Shown piece after piece: positions 59,792 to 64,000 of a stretch of DNA of 64,000 bases. Under the pieces are notes generated by a model. It searched no databases, was not told the DNA's origin, and saw only the letters and a program-made list of their open reading frames with translations. The DNA is taken from NCBI RefSeq assembly GCF_002159625.1, contig NZ_NFIZ01000006.1, positions 97,075 to 161,074 of the forward strand, read 5' to 3'. How positions within the stretch are numbered: the stretch's first letter is position 1; every line of letters starts with the position of its first letter. This stretch comes from Olsenella sp. An285. Lineage in GTDB: Bacteria > Actinomycetota > Coriobacteriia > Coriobacteriales > Atopobiaceae. The translations under genes and the position numbers were made by a program.

Positions 59792-60985
59792 ATGAACGTC
59801 ACGCGTAGGAACTTCATCACTGCCGGTCTGGCTGCCTCTGCGGCTCTGACCATGGCTGCCTGCGACAACGGCGGCGACACCACCGGCGGCACCGGTGAGG
59901 CCCCGGTCGAGGGCGCCCTCAACATCACCTTCATCGGCAAGATCCGCCAGGAGAACTTCTGGAACGCCGTCGAGAGCGGCGCCACCAAGGCCGCCGAGGA
60001 CCTGGGCGTCAACCTGACCATCCAGGGCGACCCCTCCGGCTCCAACACTGCCGCGCGTCAGGCCACCTACATCGAGACCGCCACGACCAAGGGCGAGAAC
60101 GCCATCTGCTTCGCTGCCCTCGACGCCAACACCACCGACTCCGCCCTGCAGGAGGCCATGGACGCCGGCATCAAGGTCATCGGCTTCGACTCCGATCCGG
60201 GCCCCGAGGCTCGCAACTGGTTCGTCAACCAGGCCGACCCCAACGGCATCGCCGTCGCCGGCCTTGACGACATCGCCGCCAAGATGACCGAGATGGGCTT
60301 CACCGCCGACAAGAAGGCAGTCGTCTACCTCGTCTCCACCAACCCGACCACGCCGAACCAGAACACCTGGATCGAGTACGTCAAGCAGAACTACTTCAGC
60401 GACTACGAGATTCCGATGAACGATGACGGTTCCATCGACTTCGACACCGCCAAGGCCAACACCAAGGCCGGCGGCTATACCGTGGCCGATGCCTACGCCC
60501 ACCTCGACGTCAGGGTTGACCCCGACACCGAGATCATCTACGGTGCGGACGACTACCAGACCTCCAAGACCCAGGTTGGCAACACCCTTGCCGCCAACCC
60601 GGACACCAACGCCCTGTTCGTGCTCACCACGAACGCGGACGCGGCCGTCTACGAGGCCATCCAGGAGAAGGGCATGACCGAGACCTGCATCTTCAACGGT
60701 ATCGGCGTTCCCACCGACTGCGCCCAGTACCTCGAGGACGGCACCATGACCACCGTCGTCCTGTGGCAGGCCTATGACCTTGGCTACCTCGCCGTCAACG
60801 CCGCCGTCGCCGCGTGCAACGACGAGCTCGCCGAGGGCAACTGGGTCTCCAACCTCTCCGGCACCGACCAGGTCGAGGGCGTCTCCACCTACCCGTCCGA
60901 GGGTCACGTCGTCAAGAACGGCGAGATCATCCTCGGCGATCCGGCCGTCTTCACCGTCGACACCGTCGACAAGTTCAAGTCCTAA
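59792..60985 (+). CDS. Rhamnose/AI-2-type sugar-binding lipoprotein
   Basis: 397 residues. The N-terminus MNVTRRNFITAGLAASAALT has a twin-arginine-like TRRNF motif and a lipobox ending at Cys24 (TMAAC), so the protein is probably a lipoprotein exported with a possible Tat route. The rest is a periplasmic-binding-protein type 1 domain (FIGKIRQENFWNAVESGATKAA ... VIGFDSDPGPEARNWFVNQ ... VVLWQAYDLGYLAVNAAV), close to the RhaS/LsrB group. The GC-rich, C-ending codons suggest high expression. A hairpin follows the stop. Confidence 0.9.
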   Translation: MNVTRRNFITAGLAASAALTMAACDNGGDTTGGTGEAPVEGALNITFIGKIRQENFWNAVESGATKAAEDLGVNLTIQGDPSGSNTAARQATYIETATTKGENAICFAALDANTTDSALQEAMDAGIKVIGFDSDPGPEARNWFVNQADPNGIAVAGLDDIAAKMTEMGFTADKKAVVYLVSTNPTTPNQNTWIEYVKQNYFSDYEIPMNDDGSIDFDTAKANTKAGGYTVADAYAHLDVRVDPDTEIIYGADDYQTSKTQVGNTLAANPDTNALFVLTTNADAAVYEAIQEKGMTETCIFNGIGVPTDCAQYLEDGTMTTVVLWQAYDLGYLAVNAAVAACNDELAEGNWVSNLSGTDQVEGVSTYPSEGHVVKNGEIILGDPAVFTVDTVDKFKS

Positions 60986-60997
60986 TTCCCCGAGAGT

Positions 60998-61036
60998 GAC
61001 CGGCGCCGGGTCAGCCCCGTGCGCCCGGCGCCGGTC
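60998..61036. terminator. Hairpin between binding protein and kinase genes
   Basis: Perfect 13-bp arms GACCGGCGCCGGG (60998-61010) and CCCGGCGCCGGTC (61024-61036). No T tract. It likely attenuates or protects the mRNA so that binding protein is made in excess over kinase, a common layout in ABC sugar operons. Confidence 0.65.
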
Positions 61037-61062
61037 GCCCGCAACGTCTGGGAGGAGTCTCC

Positions 61063-62577
61063 ATGAAGTACCTGATGGGAATTGACAACGGGGGGACCTT
61101 CTCCAAGGCGGCCCTGTTTGACGAGGACGGGCGACAGGTCTCCGTCGCAAGCGTGCCCACCGTGACGCTTACCCCGCGCTCTGGTTACACCGAGCGGGAC
61201 ATGGACGAGCTCTGGAGCGTCAACGCCCAGGCCGTGAGGCAGGCGATCGAGAAGTCCGGGGTGAGCCCCGAGGACATCGCGGGCGTCTCCTTCTCTGGTC
61301 ACGGGAAGGGCCTCTACCTCGTGGACGAGGAGGGAAGGCCCGCCTACAACGGCATCATCTCAACCGACGCCCGCGCCTGGGCGTACGTCAAGAGGTGGAA
61401 CGAGGACGGGACCGCCCGGAAGGTCTATGAGAAGACGTTCCAGGAGATTCTTGCCTGTCAGCCCGTGAGCATCCTCGCGTGGCTTCGCGACAACGAGCCT
61501 GAGGCCTACGCGCGTGCGCGCTACATCTTCGCGGTGAAGGACTTCATCAGGTTCCGCCTCACCGGCGAGGCGTACGCGGACTACACGGACTTCTCCGGCG
61601 GCAACCTCGTCAACCTGACCACCCATGCCTACGATCGCGAGCTCATGGCGCTCTTTGGGCTCGAGGACGCATACGTCAAGCTTCCCGAGCTGCGCCACTC
61701 CTACGACGTGTGCGGACACGTCACGGAGGAGGCCTCGCGAGAGACGGGCCTTCCCGCGGGAATCCCCGTTGCGGCCGGCATGTTTGACGTGAACGCCTGC
61801 GGTATCGCCTCCGGCCTCTCCGATGAGGAGCAGATGTGCATGGTCGCGGGCACCTGGAGCATCAACGAGTTCATCCGCAAGACGCCCGTCACCAATGGCA
61901 GCGTCGCCCTGAACTCCATGTTCTGCATTCCTGGCTACTACCTGGTCGAGGAGAGCAGCCCTACCTCGGCTGGCAACATGGAGTGGTTCATTCGCAACCT
62001 CATGTCGTACGAGAAGGCCGAGGCAAAGGCCGCTGGCGGCTCGATCTACGACCTCACCAACAAGCTCGTCGAGGACATCGACCCCAAGGACAGCAACGTC
62101 ATCTTCCTGCCGTTCCTCAACGGTTCGAACGAGGATGCCCTCGCGAAGGGGACCTTCGTCGGCCTGACCGCGTTCCACACCAAGGCGCACATGCTCAGGG
62201 CCGTCTACGAGGGAATCGTGTTCTCCCACTGGACTCACGTCCGAAAGCTCCTCGCCAACCGAGAGAAGCCCAAGACCGTTCGCCTCTCCGGCGGAGCAGC
62301 GAACTCGCGCGTGTGGGTCCAGATGTTCGCGGACGTCCTTCAGATTCCCGTGAGCGTCATCGAGGACAAGGAGCTCGGCGCGCAGGGGGCGGCGATGGCG
62401 GCCGGGATTGCCGCGGGGATCTACCCCGACTTCCCCACGGCAATCGAGCGAACGGTCACCATCACGCAGACGGTCGAGCCGCGCCCCGAGTACGCCGAGG
62501 TGTACCGAAAGAAGTACGAGACGTACCGAGCCGTCGTGGATGGTCTCGGTGCCGCTTGGGAGCACTTTGAAAACTAG
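61063..62577 (+). CDS. FGGY kinase, L-xylulokinase (LyxK)-like
   Basis: 504 residues. FGGY features: GIDNGGTFSKAALFD (phosphate loop) near 5-19, GVSFSGHGKGLYLVDEEGRP, and the C-terminal LSGGAANSRVWVQMFADVLQIPV with GAQGAAMAAGIA. The closest pattern I can recall is E. coli LyxK: ERDMDELW, SPTSAGNMEWF, LPFLNGSNED, and AVYEGIVFSHWTH all have exact counterparts there. That enzyme phosphorylates L-xylulose at C5. A rhamnulokinase (RhaB) would be expected to differ. With RhaA it suits L-lyxose/L-xylulose. Last gene of the operon before its terminator. Confidence 0.85.
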   Translation: MKYLMGIDNGGTFSKAALFDEDGRQVSVASVPTVTLTPRSGYTERDMDELWSVNAQAVRQAIEKSGVSPEDIAGVSFSGHGKGLYLVDEEGRPAYNGIISTDARAWAYVKRWNEDGTARKVYEKTFQEILACQPVSILAWLRDNEPEAYARARYIFAVKDFIRFRLTGEAYADYTDFSGGNLVNLTTHAYDRELMALFGLEDAYVKLPELRHSYDVCGHVTEEASRETGLPAGIPVAAGMFDVNACGIASGLSDEEQMCMVAGTWSINEFIRKTPVTNGSVALNSMFCIPGYYLVEESSPTSAGNMEWFIRNLMSYEKAEAKAAGGSIYDLTNKLVEDIDPKDSNVIFLPFLNGSNEDALAKGTFVGLTAFHTKAHMLRAVYEGIVFSHWTHVRKLLANREKPKTVRLSGGAANSRVWVQMFADVLQIPVSVIEDKELGAQGAAMAAGIAAGIYPDFPTAIERTVTITQTVEPRPEYAEVYRKKYETYRAVVDGLGAAWEHFEN

Positions 62578-62757
62578 GTGCCATCGCGTCTCCTAAGGCA
62601 TCTGCCGGCCTGCGGAGACTGGCGATTCAGCGTGCCCCATCTGCCGGGGCGCGCTGGGATGGTCTGGGCTCTCTCCGGAGTTAAGCGCTCATTCCTTTAT
62701 GGCTTATTCCTTCCTCCTACATTTCTCCCAACCACCATAGAGCTCAGGCCCATCATC

Positions 62758-62786
62758 GGCCCCGCCCCGCTCCCGGGGGCGGGGCC
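62758..62786. terminator. Terminator after the kinase operon
   Basis: Arms GGCCCCGCCCC (62758-62768) and GGGGCGGGGCC (62776-62786), followed by TCTGCCTT. The gap 62578-62901 contains no gene. It also holds GTTCTTCTCG at 62825-62834, and a -35 TTGGTC (62848-62853) with -10 GATAAT (62872-62877) at 18-bp spacing before the LacI gene. Confidence 0.75.
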
Positions 62787-62901
62787 TCTGCCTTGCGGCT
62801 CAAGCGCGGCTGACGGGTACGGGCGTTCTTCTCGCTTTATTTGTCCTTTGGTCTTTGATACTTTTAGACAAGATAATACGCGAGTGTCCTGGGAGATACC
62901 A

Positions 62902-63933
62902 ATGGCTACGAAGGTGACGCTTCGGCAGATTGCCGATGAGGTTGGCGTGTCTACGACCGCCGTCTCCAACGTGCTCAACAACAAGCCCTGCCGCGTTTCG
63001 ACGGAGGTTCGCGAGCAGATCAAGAGCACCGCGCGACGCATGCACTACATTCCCAACCAGATCGCGCGCAGCCTCGTCAAGCGTCGCTCCAACTCTCTTG
63101 GCCTCATAGTCCCGGACCTCGAGGTTGCCTACTTCGCGTCCATAGCCAAGCACTTTGAGGTGCTCTGCCGCGAGCTGGGATACTCGCTGCTCATCACCAA
63201 CTCGAGCAACAACGCCGGGAACGACCCCAAGCTCGTCGACGTTCTTCTCAACCAGGGAGTCGACGGCATCTTCCTCGTGACGAGCGACGACCTCGTGCGC
63301 AACCACGAGCTCATTGACAAGATCAAGAGCCTTCCCGTGCCGCTGGTCCTCGTGGACCGTACGCTCGCGGGGATAGCCTGCGACGAGGTCCTCTACGACA
63401 GCGAGGTGGGCGGATACCTTGCCACGAAGCACCTCATCGACAGCGGCCACAGGAAGATCGCCTGTATCGTAAACTCCGTCCACTCCCGTTCCGGCCAGCT
63501 CCGTCTGGCGGGATATCGCCGCGCCCTTGACGAGGCGGGCATCGAGTTCAATCGCGACTACGTCATCGAGAGCGACTACGAGATCGAGACGGCGTATCGT
63601 GCGGCCGGCCAGCTGCGAGACTCCGACGCGACCGCCGTCTTTGCCAGCTCGGACGCCATTGCCGTGGGTCTTCTGAGGCGCATGTACGACAGCGGCCACC
63701 AGGTCCCGCGCGACCGCTCTGTGGTGAGCTACGACAACTCCGTTGCCAACCTGCTCTTCAACCCCAAGCTCACCGCCGTCGAGCAGGACGTCGGGCAGCT
63801 CACCGAGCGCTCGCTCGACCTCCTGGTCAAGCGCCTCAACGAGTCCGATGCCGAGGCGGAGGCGCGGGTGCCCGAGAGCGTGATCCTTAGACCCGGCTTC
63901 CACTACGGCAAGAGCGTCCGCGTGATCTCATAG
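62902..63933 (+). CDS. LacI family regulator of the sugar cluster
   Basis: 343 residues from ATG 62902. Helix-turn-helix VTLRQIADEVGVSTTAVSNVLNNKPC, hinge HYIPNQIARSLVKRRSNSLG, sugar-binding domain ending ESVILRPGFHYGKSV. It is a paralogue of 42090-43127 with the same recognition helix, so the two probably bind similar CG-centred palindromes (upstream of xfp and rhaA). Monocistronic with its own promoter. Effector probably a sugar of the cluster. Confidence 0.9.
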   Translation: MATKVTLRQIADEVGVSTTAVSNVLNNKPCRVSTEVREQIKSTARRMHYIPNQIARSLVKRRSNSLGLIVPDLEVAYFASIAKHFEVLCRELGYSLLITNSSNNAGNDPKLVDVLLNQGVDGIFLVTSDDLVRNHELIDKIKSLPVPLVLVDRTLAGIACDEVLYDSEVGGYLATKHLIDSGHRKIACIVNSVHSRSGQLRLAGYRRALDEAGIEFNRDYVIESDYEIETAYRAAGQLRDSDATAVFASSDAIAVGLLRRMYDSGHQVPRDRSVVSYDNSVANLLFNPKLTAVEQDVGQLTERSLDLLVKRLNESDAEAEARVPESVILRPGFHYGKSVRVIS

Positions 63934-63943
63934 CAACGGGGGC

Positions 63944-64000
63944 TGACAAAGGGGGCGGGGCAGTTGCCGACAGAGGGGACGGGGTGGTTTTTCATGTCAA
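63944..64000. repeat. Start of another modular gene-end repeat (cut by window edge)
   Basis: CTGACAAAGGGGGCGGGGCAGTTG then GACAGAGGGGACGGGGTGG repeats the GACARRRGGGACGGGG words of the 45839-45944 palindrome. It begins 10 bp after the LacI stop. Its partner arm would be beyond the window. Confidence 0.7.

Noticed and set aside
53923..62577. Complete L-rhamnose pathway
   Set aside because: No RhaD aldolase and no RhaM in the window, and the kinase resembles LyxK rather than RhaB, so a full rhamnose pathway is not claimed.
1..64000. tRNA or rRNA genes
   Set aside because: No T-loop or anticodon-arm pattern or rRNA-like sequence was recognised when reading both strands; a dedicated scan could still find one.

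Overview
The window reads as a chromosomal segment of a high-GC, anaerobic, gut-type actinobacterium. The best guess is class Coriobacteriia, probably the Atopobiaceae/Olsenella group. The basis is gene content: a long phosphoketolase, bile salt hydrolase, oleate hydratase, DUF4143 ATPases, an OPT transporter, and the strong C/G third-position codon bias. This is inference, since no rRNA or other taxonomic marker lies in the window. No rRNA, tRNA or CRISPR array was seen.

Region 1 (1-7 kb) is an accessory defence region. It starts with the end of an OLD-family nuclease overlapping a UvrD-like helicase (Gabija-like), clearly lower in GC than the rest. It continues with an HNH endonuclease, an Abi_2/HEPN abortive-infection protein, an unrecognised 459-residue protein and several gene relics. 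A 39-bp direct repeat (2187-2225 and 5971-6009) brackets a 3.8-kb stretch of it. Region 2 (7-20 kb) holds oleate hydratase with a TetR regulator, a DUF4143 ATPase, a TetR-ABC export operon, a zinc alcohol dehydrogenase, a LytTR/membrane pair, Tex and a flavodoxin-ferredoxin protein. Region 3 (20-36 kb) holds a LacI-operator-controlled GH13 glucosidase, bile salt hydrolase plus an MFS exporter, a YoaK membrane protein, RsmJ, a stand-alone GMP synthase ATP-pyrophosphatase, an acetyltransferase/methyltransferase pair, a DUF853 ATPase, YitT, a divergent LysR/YeiH pair and a flavodoxin. Region 4 (36-46 kb) has a P-type cation ATPase, an OPT transporter, CoaX, a LacI regulator and phosphoketolase.

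Region 5 (46-64 kb) is a carbohydrate/sulfate supercluster. An ascorbate-type PTS IIC-IIB pair is followed by a SorC regulator, a cytoplasmic-looking arylsulfate sulfotransferase and its own thioredoxin reductase and thioredoxin. Next come a convergent Anabaena-sensory-rhodopsin-transducer homologue, a DUF4867 protein, L-rhamnose isomerase, an aldo/keto reductase, a rhamnose/AI-2-type ABC importer, a kinase most like L-xylulokinase, and a LacI regulator. Isomerase plus LyxK-like kinase suggests that L-lyxose/L-xylulose (or L-rhamnose) is funnelled to a ketopentose phosphate that phosphoketolase could cleave after epimerisation.

The most unusual signal is not a gene. At many gene 3' ends there are perfect or near-perfect palindromes with locus-specific arms and recurring modules: cores such as GGGACAGTCCC, GGGACGTGCCTGAAACGTGC and GACAAACTRCCCTGTCCC. 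Several include the stop codon of the neighbouring gene, and two have 44-51-bp arms. A second recurrent signal is GTTCTTCTCG / CGAGAAGAAC, found far more often than chance near gene starts and in promoter regions.
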